Origin: Christensenella sp. UBA7862
GTDB lineage: Bacteria; Bacillota; Clostridia; Christensenellales; UBA1242
Length of the DNA stretch: 64,000 nucleotides
NCBI GenBank assembly: GCA_002500135.1
Contig: DLSM01000012.1
Location: forward strand, 106,029 to 170,028
Reading direction: 5' to 3'
Shown here: one piece after another, positions 49,588-57,721 of the stretch
Numbering within the stretch: the first letter of the stretch is position 1
How the letters are laid out: each line of letters opens with the position of its first letter
Notes under the pieces: model-generated
Told to the model about the DNA's origin: nothing
The model's database searches: none
Seen by the model: only the letters and a program-made list of their open reading frames with translations
Translations under genes and position numbers: made by a program

Positions 49588-51000
49588 TTATTTCAAAAAC
49601 TTGTCCATAACCTGTGAAGCCTCATCATTATCTTCGTCTAAGAAATGGGCATAAGTTGATAAAGTCACATTTGGGTTTGCGTGTCCAGCAAATTTTGCCA
49701 CAACTTTAACTGGTACTTTTTCTCTTAGTAATGTTGTAATAAAGGTATGTCTTAATGAATGACAACCAATATGTCTAATACCACCTTTATTTAAAACATA
49801 GTCAAGCCATTGGGTTGTTGTTCGTGGGAATAATTGTTGCCCTGTTGTTTTTACAAACACCCATTCATTTTCATTATCCCATATTTCATAAAGCCTGTTG
49901 TGTTCGTTATCATACCAATTTTTGTATTCAAGTATGATTTCCATTAAACTTTGTGGAATAGGGAGCGTTCTGATAGATGTTTTTGTTTTAGGTGTTTTGG
50001 TGACTATGCCATATTTTGAGCCAGTATAGGTTGAACTTCTGTTGATTGTAATCTTTTTCGTATCCCAATTTATATCTTTCCATTGAAGCCCAACAAGTTC
50101 ACCTTGTCTTAGACCTAGTGCTAAAAACATTGCCACCACTGTTTTCTTTTTTAAATCTTCAACATTATTCATTGATTTTAAAGTGTTTTTTAATTGTTTT
50201 GTTTCTTCAAGAGATAAAATATCTTTTTCTTTTATTTCTCCACTTAGATTGTTTGGTTTTAAAACAAACTTACAAGGGTTTTTATCTATCAAATCTGTTT
50301 CTATTGCAAAGTTAAAAATTGCGTTTAAAACTTTACGATAAACAAGTTTACTACCTTTGGAATATGGTCGTTCTTCTACTTTCTTTGTAAAGTATTCGTT
50401 TGCATTGAGTTTTAAAGCATTACAAATTTTAACTGCATTTATCCATTGAATTGTCTTACCTTTTTTAGCATAAAAAACTGTATAAGTGCTAATGTTGTTT
50501 TCTCTACATAATTTGTCAACATTTGTGTGTTTTATTATCTCATCAAGTGATTTCTTCAAAACTGCTGTTTCTTTTATGATTTTCTTGCTGTTTAAATAGT
50601 CTAGAATTTCTTGAATATCGAGTGGCTGAATTTCTTTCATTTTAAGGTTGCCTATTAAAACATTTAAATCTTCCACAATTTTTGTGTTTCTTACAACTGA
50701 TGTTTTTGAGTCCTTTTGTTCGCTTCTTCTTAACCATTTTAAAGAGAATTCTTTAAAAGTTATTTCTTGTTTATTGCGAAGAAATGCTTGTTTTTGTTCT
50801 GCAATTTTATTTCTTACTTCGTTCTCAAAGTTGCTAGCAAAAGCATTTAATCTGCGTTTGTTTTCATTTTCGGTTATACCTTTTTCACGAGTATATGTTT
50901 TGTAAAATATCTTTTGTTTTGAATCTTTAACAAACACTTGAATGTCGTAAACTTCTGTTCCATCTTTTTTTATTCTTGGTTTTTTAGGTATGCTTGCCAT
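49588..51000 (-). CDS. Tyrosine integrase of element 2 with embedded HTH
   Basis: A 470-aa recombinase. N-terminal arm-binding region about 1-60, core-binding domain from about 80, catalytic domain from about 265. Active-site residues are Arg298 (LGLRQGELVGL), a Lys near 335-340, His414-x-x-Arg417 (HSLRH), His440 and Tyr450. The core-binding domain is interrupted at about 145-205 by an XRE-like HTH (DKLCRENNISTYTVFYAKKG...AVKICNALKL). It points to attL, with the replacement tRNA between. The RBS is AAAGGAG. Confidence 0.94.
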   Translation of the reverse strand: MASIPKKPRIKKDGTEVYDIQVFVKDSKQKIFYKTYTREKGITENENKRRLNAFASNFENEVRNKIAEQKQAFLRNKQEITFKEFSLKWLRRSEQKDSKTSVVRNTKIVEDLNVLIGNLKMKEIQPLDIQEILDYLNSKKIIKETAVLKKSLDEIIKHTNVDKLCRENNISTYTVFYAKKGKTIQWINAVKICNALKLNANEYFTKKVEERPYSKGSKLVYRKVLNAIFNFAIETDLIDKNPCKFVLKPNNLSGEIKEKDILSLEETKQLKNTLKSMNNVEDLKKKTVVAMFLALGLRQGELVGLQWKDINWDTKKITINRSSTYTGSKYGIVTKTPKTKTSIRTLPIPQSLMEIILEYKNWYDNEHNRLYEIWDNENEWVFVKTTGQQLFPRTTTQWLDYVLNKGGIRHIGCHSLRHTFITTLLREKVPVKVVAKFAGHANPNVTLSTYAHFLDEDNDEASQVMDKFLK

Positions 51001-51001
51001 T

Positions 51002-51268
51002 TTATCTTTCTCCTTTTTGTAAGTAATTTATAAGGTCATCAAAGTTGACTAAAACTTTGTTTCCAGCAGTTAAAGAAAGAACTTTTTTAGAATTACAAAG
51101 ACAGCGAATAAAATAGGTAGATATGCAAGTGTTTGGGTCTAACTCCTTTAATTCTTTTATTGTGGCATTGATTGTTCTGTATCTTGCAGACTTTTCATTT
51201 ATCTTTGGAGTATCGCATTTTTGTGTTTCGTTTTGTTTCTTTATGGTTAAATCAGTAAATGAACGCAT
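51002..51268 (-). CDS. Small Xis-like DNA-binding protein
   Basis: An 88-aa basic protein 1 nt upstream of the integrase gene, the usual position for an excisionase. It contains a possible HTH (TCISTYFIRCLCNSKKVLSL) and ends LVNFDDLINYLQKG, as AlpA/Xis proteins do. The ATG at 51268 has AGGAGGG upstream; the frame is open further 5', but that region is repeats with no start site. Confidence 0.6.
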   Translation of the reverse strand: MRSFTDLTIKKQNETQKCDTPKINEKSARYRTINATIKELKELDPNTCISTYFIRCLCNSKKVLSLTAGNKVLVNFDDLINYLQKGER

Positions 51269-51671
51269 AAAAAGAAACCCTCCTTTTAAATTTAATTTGG
51301 GCTTCTTTTTGGTTGCACTCACGCACGAAAGAAAAAGACAGCTAAAAGCTTTCGATTTAGATACCATAAAAATATTAAATACTTGCTTTAGCTGTCTGTT
51401 GACTGTGCTGATGCTATTTATTAAAAACTGAAGCTGCCTGTTGGCTTTGCTAATGTTGGGAACATTATAGCACACTTTTAACAAAAAGCAATCATTTTGA
51501 TAAAGATTTTTTAATTTTTTTTGAGAACTAAAAAAGACATTCCTTAAGAGAATGCCTTTTTGACTAAAATCTTGAATAGCTATCATTTGTGAAATTGCTT
51601 GTTTCATAGCATTATTGTAATATAAGCATTTTACAAAGTAAAGTGCAGCAACCTAAAAAATCGAAACTTTA
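51269..51671. repeat. Repeat-bearing intergenic region upstream of xis
   Basis: About 400 nt without a credible gene. It contains two 24-nt imperfect direct repeats (51390-51413 and 51432-51455, 20 of 24 identical, each beginning AGCTG[T/C]CTGTTG) and an inverted GACAGCT at 51337-51343. They are candidate binding sites for Xis, the integrase or a regulator. The rest is AT-rich with no further signal. Confidence 0.5.
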
Positions 51672-51911
51672 TTATTTTTCTTTGTTTACATTTTCTTCTT
51701 TCTTTTGTTTCTTGTTTTTCTTGACTTGTAAAATAAACATTACGATAGACAAAACAAGTGAAGCAATAATAATGACTGCCAGAATAGGGACAACTGCTGT
51801 GTCAAAGGCAAGTAAAGTTTTATCTGCAACATTTTGACTTTTAACACTGCTTGCCACTGTGATAACAAAAAGTATTAGCAAAATCATTTGTGAAAGATTT
51901 ACCCATTTCAT
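51672..51911 (-). CDS. Small two-helix membrane protein
   Basis: 79 aa with two hydrophobic segments (about 7-24 and 38-62) and a Lys/Glu-rich cytoplasmic tail. AAAGGAG precedes the ATG. No family recognised. Confidence 0.6.
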   Translation of the reverse strand: MKWVNLSQMILLILFVITVASSVKSQNVADKTLLAFDTAVVPILAVIIIASLVLSIVMFILQVKKNKKQKKEENVNKEK

Positions 51912-52097
51912 AGTTTTTCTCCTTTTAATAAATTTTGATTATTATAAAAAAGCATTTTCGTGCTGTAAAGCCTTGCGACCTAAACTTTTTTAATTTCTCA
52001 AATCTTTGCTTGGCAGTGTCTTTTTCTTTAGGTGGTATATTTTATTGAATTGTTTGTAAACAAGTGAGCAAAGTGTAAGCAACAAAGGCAAGCAGTA

Positions 52098-52469
52098 TTA
52101 TTTATTATCTTTTTTGCTTTGCAGCCTTAAACACCTATAAACAAGATTTCTGTCTTGCTCATCAAATCTAAAAACACCGAAACCACTTGTCAGTTGTGCA
52201 TAATTCGGGTTGCCTATTCTTTTTAATAATTTTTGTCCTAGTGGAGTTATGCGATATTCTTCGTTTTCAAACAATAAGGAGTTTTCACTGATAACTTTTG
52301 CCTTGTATTGCTTGTCTTTTGTAAACTCTATAATATCTCCAACTTTTAGACCGAGTTTATAAAAATTGATTGCTTTTTCGTGTTTAGTTAAAAGTTTAGG
52401 CTCACAACAAACACAAATATCTTCATTGTCTTGAATCCAATTCAATTCACATTTTGGACATCTTTTCAT
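52098..52469 (-). CDS. Zinc-ribbon protein sharing a C-terminal domain with its neighbour
   Basis: A 123-aa protein. An N-terminal zinc ribbon (CPKC...CVCC, residues 4-22) is joined to a ~75-aa domain (GDIIEFTKDKQYKAKV, YRITPLGQKLL, SGFGVFRFDEQDRN). The same domain ends the GIY-YIG protein directly upstream. The genes overlap by 4 nt. The shared module may recognise the same target. Confidence 0.65.
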   Translation of the reverse strand: MKRCPKCELNWIQDNEDICVCCEPKLLTKHEKAINFYKLGLKVGDIIEFTKDKQYKAKVISENSLLFENEEYRITPLGQKLLKRIGNPNYAQLTSGFGVFRFDEQDRNLVYRCLRLQSKKDNK

Positions 52470-53122
52470 TTTGCACCGCCGTTTAATCTTTCCCAGCGGT
52501 CATAAAGATTTTTGTCGTTATCATCAAACTTGAAAACACCGAATCCGCTTCCAAGTTGTCTTGCTTGTTCTTCACTTTGTCCAACTTTTTGTAAAAGCAA
52601 AACACCGAGTGGAGTTAAAAAATATTCTTTATTTTCAAACATAACTGTTCGTTCTCCACAAACAGTTGCTTTGTATTGCGGGTCAAAAGTGAATTCAATA
52701 ATGTCTCCATTTTTAATACCCATACTATAGAATGTTTTTCTTGGAGCTTTCTTTCCGTGCTGCTTTGTAAGTGGAGTTTCAATGGCTAAATTTTCATTGT
52801 AAATAATTTCCGCATCATCAAGTAAACTCGCAATATCTTTCATAATTGAAACCGCATCTTCTGGTTCAATATTAAAAAATTCTCGTTTAGGGTTTATGCG
52901 TTTGTCGGGTGCAAGTTTGCCGATAAGTCTATGTATCATCGTTTCCGCTTGCTTGTATTTAGTGGTTTTTAAAACTGCATACATTTCAAAAGGCAAGGGA
53001 ATGCCAGTCGCTTGTGAAAGTTCCCAAATTCTTCTATCTAAATTGTCAGTTTGACCAATTTTTACCCAATTTTCTTTAAAACAAGGGTTGGTCAGAACAT
53101 AAACATATCCTTTATTTTCCAT
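52466..53122 (-). CDS. GIY-YIG (T5orf172-like) nuclease-domain protein
   Basis: A 218-aa protein. The N-terminal GIY-YIG domain of the T5orf172/MUG113 type has GYVYVLTNPCFKENWVKIGQT, then DRRIWELSQATGIP and AETMIHRLI. The C-terminal domain is shared with the zinc-ribbon neighbour. The ATG at 53122 follows a hairpin that contains the only Shine-Dalgarno. It may act as a nicking endonuclease or a defence component. Confidence 0.75.
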   Translation of the reverse strand: MENKGYVYVLTNPCFKENWVKIGQTDNLDRRIWELSQATGIPLPFEMYAVLKTTKYKQAETMIHRLIGKLAPDKRINPKREFFNIEPEDAVSIMKDIASLLDDAEIIYNENLAIETPLTKQHGKKAPRKTFYSMGIKNGDIIEFTFDPQYKATVCGERTVMFENKEYFLTPLGVLLLQKVGQSEEQARQLGSGFGVFKFDDNDKNLYDRWERLNGGAK

Positions 53123-53155
53123 AAAATAAAAGTGCCCTCCAGTTAAGGAAGGCAC
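53123..53155 (-). promoter_or_regulatory. Hairpin hiding the Shine-Dalgarno of the GIY-YIG gene
   Basis: On the minus strand, GTGCCTTCC pairs with GGAGGGCAC (plus 53147-53155 and 53132-53140) with one mismatch, then TTTTATTTT leads to the ATG. The GGAGGG in the 3' arm is the ribosome site. It can act as a terminator or as a translational switch. Confidence 0.6.
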
Positions 53156-53183
53156 AGTCCTATTCAAAACAAACCTTCCATTG

Positions 53184-53280
53184 TTGCGACACAATTCCTA
53201 GCCTAGTAGGTGGAAGCATTTGTATGAAAGGCGAAAAAAGCCATTCCTACTTTGGCTAAAAATATTGAATTGTGTCGCAA
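53184..53280. repeat. 97-nt nested inverted-repeat element
   Basis: Perfect 14-bp terminal inverted repeats TTGCGACACAATTC (53184-53197) and GAATTGTGTCGCAA (53267-53280). Nested inside are TAGCC/GGCTA, GTAGG/CCTAC and a GGC-N7-GCC hairpin. It is either a structured RNA in the leader of the GIY-YIG gene or a tiny MITE-like insertion. Confidence 0.7.
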
Positions 53281-53363
53281 TTGTATGATAGCACTTTTTT
53301 CATGAAAAAGTCAAGAAAAGTAATTTATGTTCTTAAATTTTTACTTTTCTTGAATATTGACAA

Positions 53364-53516
53364 TTAGGGTCTCTGTTTATTATTAATATTATTTGTAGTG
53401 GATTGATTATTAATATTATTTCCAACTATTTCTTTACAGCTTTGATTTAATGTTTTCCCCCTATTATTTGATGATTGATTTAAAGTTTTACCATCATTTA
53501 ACTTTTTTGTTATCAT
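53364..53516 (-). CDS. Asn/Gln-rich 50-aa peptide
   Basis: A 50-aa peptide with two GKTLNQS repeats and a tail of alternating Asn, Gln, Thr and Ser. The ATG at 53516 has GGAGG 8 nt upstream and follows the membrane-protein stop, so it is cotranscribed. It may be a small partner of the membrane protein or a spurious frame. Confidence 0.4.
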   Translation of the reverse strand: MITKKLNDGKTLNQSSNNRGKTLNQSCKEIVGNNINNQSTTNNINNKQRP

Positions 53517-53520
53517 AAAA

Positions 53521-55239
53521 TTAATCCTCCTTAAAACTATATGTAACGTTGTTGAGATAATAATTAACACAATTATTAGAAAGCCTTATGCCTTCAAAAT
53601 TAACTTCTATATCTAAGTTAGTTATAATGTTTATCATACTTACAAGTTGCATTGATATATTTAAAATCAATGCATCATTTTGAATTAAATTTTTTAATTT
53701 TTCCACACATTCTTTTCCAGTAAAAACTAGTTCCATTGAATAAGTATCTTTATCGCTTTGAACGACATTGGTCTGAATATTATCTTTTAAAACAAAATTT
53801 AATTCTTCAAATCCAGTGTTTTTATTAGCTGTTAAGCTTGTAATTTTTATTTTATTTAAAGGATAGTTCGTACTTTTATAAAACAAAGTGATTGATAAAT
53901 AATTCTCATCAATTTTATCTTTTTCGTGAGCAATATAATAATTACAACTCATATTATTTGAATTATCAATGAAATTTTTATTTAAGCCGGAGTGTATTTT
54001 GCAGTTAAATGTTAACAATATATTAGAATACTTTTCGTTGCGTGTTTTTTGATTTTCATTCTTAATTGTCCAAGCAACGCCTCCCAAAGTCAAAACTCCG
54101 CCACAAACGGCAGCAAACACGTTTATTATACTATTAAACAAACTATTGGTTGCAGTCGCTGACTTATCATAAAAGACCTCATAAATAAAAAACACCCACA
54201 AAACTAGCGTAAATAAAATGGCAATTATAAAAATATAAAAATATTTGTATGGCTTCTTATTTAAATTAATGTTAAAAAATGCAGTGTATAAAATTGATAT
54301 TGTCCAAATTACGCACAATACACCCAAAGTTGCTCTATATACTATTGATAACCAACCTGTTTCTTTATTAATAGAAAACTTTTCTATTATCAAAAGAACT
54401 GTTGATAACAACAAAGAAATTGATAAAATTTCAAATTTGTTATTTAAAAGTTTTGTGTCGATAATCATTGACCCTATTGTAGTTGCAAGCAATGTTATAT
54501 TAAAAAATATGGTAAAAACAAGTAAAACGATTGAATTTGAAACATCAATATTCCAAATAAACAAAATAGGCAACACATTTACCATTACCCCTAGAAAAAA
54601 GAAAGGAAACGAACTTAATTTATCATAAACATTTCTTTTATCGATTTGATTAATCTTCTTTTTTAGAATAGCATAAAATATTGTGAATATAAAAATTAAA
54701 ACAGAAGCTATGCAAGTATATGTTATTGATAACCAAAGCTTATCACAATAACTAACAGCAGCCGAAATAATCAAATTAGGAATTAAGAATACAAATATTG
54801 ACCAAAAAGCAAATTTTGTTTTTCTGCGTATTTTTGCTTCTTTTTCTTTTATTTCTAGTATTTCATATAATTCTTTTAATGACTTATTAGTAGATAAAAA
54901 TTCTTCAAAGTTTAAATTCGTTATATTAATAAGTTTATCATAGGTGCTTTTTGCTTCAATTTCCATATCATTAAATTTTGTTTGCAAATCTGCGTCATTA
55001 TTTACATTGAAAAATTTATAAAAAATAGTTTTATCTTCTACTTTTTCAAATATGACTTTAAGATTTTTAAAAAGTGCAAGATTTGTTAATGCTGAATCAA
55101 TAGATTTTTTTAAACTCTCATCACTACAAATTTGTTTTCTTGTTCTTTCATAAGAAAGAAAAAGTTCCTTTTTGATTTTTTTAACTTCTTTTAGTGAAAC
55201 ATTTAAATCTTTAAGAGCTTCATAGTTTATTTCTTCCAT
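53521..55239 (-). CDS. Large multi-pass membrane protein of element 2
   Basis: A 572-aa protein. The N-terminal ~130 residues are cytoplasmic and helical, about ten hydrophobic segments lie between 140 and 400, and a ~160-residue soluble C-terminal domain with beta character follows (YYIAHEKDKID, VQSDKDTYSMELVFTGKE). No family recognised. AGAGG precedes the ATG. As the largest cargo gene it is the best candidate for the phenotype of the element. Confidence 0.6.
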   Translation of the reverse strand: MEEINYEALKDLNVSLKEVKKIKKELFLSYERTRKQICSDESLKKSIDSALTNLALFKNLKVIFEKVEDKTIFYKFFNVNNDADLQTKFNDMEIEAKSTYDKLINITNLNFEEFLSTNKSLKELYEILEIKEKEAKIRRKTKFAFWSIFVFLIPNLIISAAVSYCDKLWLSITYTCIASVLIFIFTIFYAILKKKINQIDKRNVYDKLSSFPFFFLGVMVNVLPILFIWNIDVSNSIVLLVFTIFFNITLLATTIGSMIIDTKLLNNKFEILSISLLLSTVLLIIEKFSINKETGWLSIVYRATLGVLCVIWTISILYTAFFNINLNKKPYKYFYIFIIAILFTLVLWVFFIYEVFYDKSATATNSLFNSIINVFAAVCGGVLTLGGVAWTIKNENQKTRNEKYSNILLTFNCKIHSGLNKNFIDNSNNMSCNYYIAHEKDKIDENYLSITLFYKSTNYPLNKIKITSLTANKNTGFEELNFVLKDNIQTNVVQSDKDTYSMELVFTGKECVEKLKNLIQNDALILNISMQLVSMINIITNLDIEVNFEGIRLSNNCVNYYLNNVTYSFKED

Positions 55240-55623
55240 ATTAAACCTCTTTTATATTTTAGCACATTTTTCTTGTAAAATGTCTATTTTTGACAAAAAT
55301 AATACAAAAATAAATAATCTATAGTTCAACTGTAGTAGCATATACTAGTAGATGAATATATTAAAACTATACTTTTTGTGGTTGCAATGGGGTTGCAACT
55401 GAGTAAATCTGTAGTTCTAACGAGTATAGACAACATATAGACAAAGTATAGAAGCCCCTTGTTTTCAACAAGAGGCTTGCAAGTAATTACTTCTATTTTC
55501 TTTTTTTCTTTATGCACCTTGTTTTACTTACAAGGTGCATTTAACAATTATTTGTAATCTAGGTGTCTACAAGTAGCGTGCAAATAATAACTAAGTTCTA
55601 ATCTAGTTTCTTGCTCCTTGTTG
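55240..55623. other. Non-coding region with hairpins
   Basis: About 380 nt. It contains a perfect 11-bp hairpin ATGCACCTTGT/ACAAGGTGCAT (55512-55540) and a weaker one (55453-55477) with a related CTTGTT/AACAAG arm. A short leftward frame exists at 55326-55517 but has no convincing start site. No promoter is obvious. Confidence 0.5.
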
Positions 55624-56100
55624 CTAACGCCAATTTTTAGGGTTATTGTTTTCAGTATAATCTGCAATATACTTAAGCCATTCCAAATCCAGTTTATACC
55701 ATCTAAGTTTGTTTTGTGGAATATATGGGTGTGTTCTTAAAGTGGTTTCAATAAACATATTATCACTTAAAAATCTTATGCTGTTTTGAATTGCTTTTCG
55801 CCCAAGTCCGTATTTGTTCCAACGAGATTGTGTCATATAAAACCATTCGTGTGGTTTCTTACTGCCATTTGTGATAAAGAATTCATTTTGTAGTGCACAA
55901 TAAACATCTGCTATATTTCTTGCTTTAACTCTATTCATTTTGCTTTTTGAAATAGTTGTGATATAGTTATAGAAGAATTGAAATACTCCAATAGGCTTTA
56001 TTGCTGCTCCACTTTGTTTTTGTATTGACATAAACAAGTCCCTTGCTTGCTCGTGTGGTAGTTTCATTTCTTGTGTGGTTTTGATTTGTTGATTATTCAT
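55624..56100 (-). CDS. Replication/regulatory wHTH-like protein at the distal end of element 2
   Basis: A 158-aa protein. Residues 45-140 read as a winged helix of the type in phage replication and plasmid initiator proteins (ARNIADVYCALQNEFFITNG, WNKYGLGRKAIQNSIRFLSDN). AAGGAG precedes the ATG. It is the gene furthest from int, the position where replication genes lie in element 1. Confidence 0.5.
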   Translation of the reverse strand: MNNQQIKTTQEMKLPHEQARDLFMSIQKQSGAAIKPIGVFQFFYNYITTISKSKMNRVKARNIADVYCALQNEFFITNGSKKPHEWFYMTQSRWNKYGLGRKAIQNSIRFLSDNMFIETTLRTHPYIPQNKLRWYKLDLEWLKYIADYTENNNPKNWR

Positions 56101-56148
56101 TTTTTTGCTCCTTTTTATTTTAATTTCTAAAAGGACAAATGACTATTT

Positions 56149-56172
56149 CATCAATAATTTATCAATAGTTTT
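56149..56172 (+). repeat. Right arm-type repeat of element 2
   Basis: A 24-nt block matching 49342-49366 except for one T missing in the central run. It lies 132 nt inside attR. Confidence 0.65.
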
Positions 56173-56303
56173 TTATGAAAATTATTGCAAGATACAAAAG
56201 TTATTGAACGAAATCTTAAAAACAAGTTTTAAACATTCAAAAACTACTGAACAAAATGAAAGATATAACATATTTTGTTCAAGCCCCTCAGGACGAGTGA
56301 GTT

Positions 56304-56348
56304 CTCCTAAGGGGAAGGTCGGGGGTTCAAATCCCTTTTGGAACACCA
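56304..56348 (+). pseudogene. 3' half of host tRNA-Arg(CCT), element 2 attR
   Basis: From loop CTCCTAAG (56304-56311) through the anticodon strand GGGGA, T-arm with TTCAAAT, acceptor TTGGAAC and ACCA. It pairs 7/7 and 5/5 with the 5' half at 49232-49271. Confidence 0.93.
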
Positions 56349-56668
56349 GCATTTACGCGGAGTTTACAAAAAAACAACCATCGTGTGATAAAAAGTTCAT
56401 ACTTTTATTCATACTTTGGTTGTTTTTTACTTTGTTTTTTGTTGATTTTACTATTTGTTTAATATTCATTTGTCTTAAAATAATCAAATTTTATGCAATA
56501 AAATATATTGTTTCCTCATTTTAGTTTTGAATTACACAAAATAGGTGCTAAATTTGTTTCATAATTGTTGCATAATGTTAAAAAAATAGTTTTATAAGTT
56601 TTTGTGAATTATTAGTGTAATGATAAATAATGTGTTACAATAATGAATAATATTGTCGGGGTGATTAA
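56349..56668. other. Non-coding region containing the old tRNA terminator
   Basis: AAAACAACCA (56371-56380) pairs with TGGTTGTTTT (56417-56426) with an inner AAAAG...CTTTT pair and a T run, the probable terminator of the intact tRNA-Arg(CCT). The rest is very AT-rich and no gene is seen. Confidence 0.55.
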
Positions 56669-57574
56669 GTGAAATACAAGCAAAAAATAATATTTGAAAA
56701 CGAATCAGCAAATACTGCACTAGTAGAAAAATATAAAGATGATATACTAAAACATGTGAAAGCAATAGTGGAAAATAGCTTTGACTTTGATATTGTTTTA
56801 ATAGTTAGAATTACTGATATTGAAACAAAAGAAAACTATGTAAATAAAGAAACAACTTGTGGATACTCCACATGGAGAAAAGACGGAAGTTATGTGGTAT
56901 GTTTTAATTCTGAATCCTTGGAAAGAATAGAATGGGATAATGGGCTAGATATTGCTATTGCAATACGCCATGAATTAGGTCATATATATGACATGTATCA
57001 TGTCATGAACAATAAATATTACAAGATAAATCCACTAAAACTTAGACAAAAAGATATAAATGATTATATTATCCAACAAGGGTGGAATTTTTGGACAGAG
57101 TTCTTCGCATATTACTTTACATTTGAAGAATTTAAAGGTCTGCACAATTACCCAACATTTCACCAACTTTTGATTGGATACCAGCATTTGATTGAACAAT
57201 ATAAATATTTAGAACCTAGGCTTGATGACAAAACTAATGAAATAAAAAATTTAGCAGATAAACACATAAAAGAAATTAAACAATTTATATATGCTCTGGC
57301 AAAATATCTTGCCGGAAGCATTATGGGCAAGCCAAGATATTATAAAGTGAAAATTACTAAAGATAATAAAAAAATAGTTGATGAACTTGATAAGATTATA
57401 GAAAGATTGTATGGCCTTACAGTAAAAATGTTTACCAATACACATGGCAAAGGAATGGCGACCAAACTGTGGAACCTTGGAAATTATTTAATTAGAGCCT
57501 TTTATGTTAAATGTAATATTATCCCCGAAAAAATGAAAGGTTACATAGTTTTGGTTTATTACAAAAACGATTAA
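56669..57574 (+). CDS. Zinc-metallopeptidase-like protein (HExxH)
   Basis: A 301-aa protein with the zinc site HELGH (His101, Glu102, His105) and a downstream Glu in WTEFFAYY (about Glu144). This is a gluzincin-like arrangement that also occurs in ImmA/IrrE relatives. The C-terminal half is helical. The GTG start follows GGGGTG. No HTH partner of the ImmR type is coupled to it. It lies between attR and the HipBA pair. Confidence 0.65.
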   Translation: MKYKQKIIFENESANTALVEKYKDDILKHVKAIVENSFDFDIVLIVRITDIETKENYVNKETTCGYSTWRKDGSYVVCFNSESLERIEWDNGLDIAIAIRHELGHIYDMYHVMNNKYYKINPLKLRQKDINDYIIQQGWNFWTEFFAYYFTFEEFKGLHNYPTFHQLLIGYQHLIEQYKYLEPRLDDKTNEIKNLADKHIKEIKQFIYALAKYLAGSIMGKPRYYKVKITKDNKKIVDELDKIIERLYGLTVKMFTNTHGKGMATKLWNLGNYLIRAFYVKCNIIPEKMKGYIVLVYYKND

Positions 57575-57684
57575 AGTTGAAAATATAAATATAAATGAAC
57601 GATGCGGTTAACATAATCAAAATAATACATATGATTTTTAAGAATAATTGCCTATTTAATAATTGCTAATATATTATCAATTTG

Positions 57685-57713
57685 TTGACAATAATATATA
57701 AAAGTGCTAAAAT
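57685..57713 (+). promoter_or_regulatory. Consensus promoter of hipBA, probably leaderless
   Basis: TTGACA (57685-57690), a 17-nt spacer and TAAAAT (57708-57713). The ATG of the antitoxin is at 57722, 8 nt after the -10 box. Confidence 0.75.
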
Positions 57714-57721
57714 ATGGCGAT

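Larger units (their letters stand above)
49264..56311. mobile_element. Integrative element 2, inserted in a tRNA-Arg(CCT) anticodon loop
   Basis: A 7.0-kb element bounded by the 8-bp direct repeat CTCCTAAG (49264-49271 and 56304-56311). It carries a replacement tRNA-Arg(CCT), a tyrosine integrase, a Xis-like protein, a small membrane protein, a paralogous pair including a GIY-YIG protein, an Asn/Gln-rich peptide, a 572-aa membrane protein and a wHTH-type protein. No primase, capsid or conjugation genes are present. Most genes run leftward toward the integrase. A near-identical 24-25-nt block at both ends is a candidate arm site. Confidence 0.88.

Noticed and set aside
51269..51607. N-terminal extension of the Xis-like protein
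   Set aside because: The frame is open but consists of repeat-derived sequence; AGGAGGG lies directly ahead of the ATG at 51268.
55326..55517. Possible 63-aa protein
   Set aside because: No convincing ribosome site, overlaps a hairpin, and the sequence looks like non-coding AT-rich DNA.
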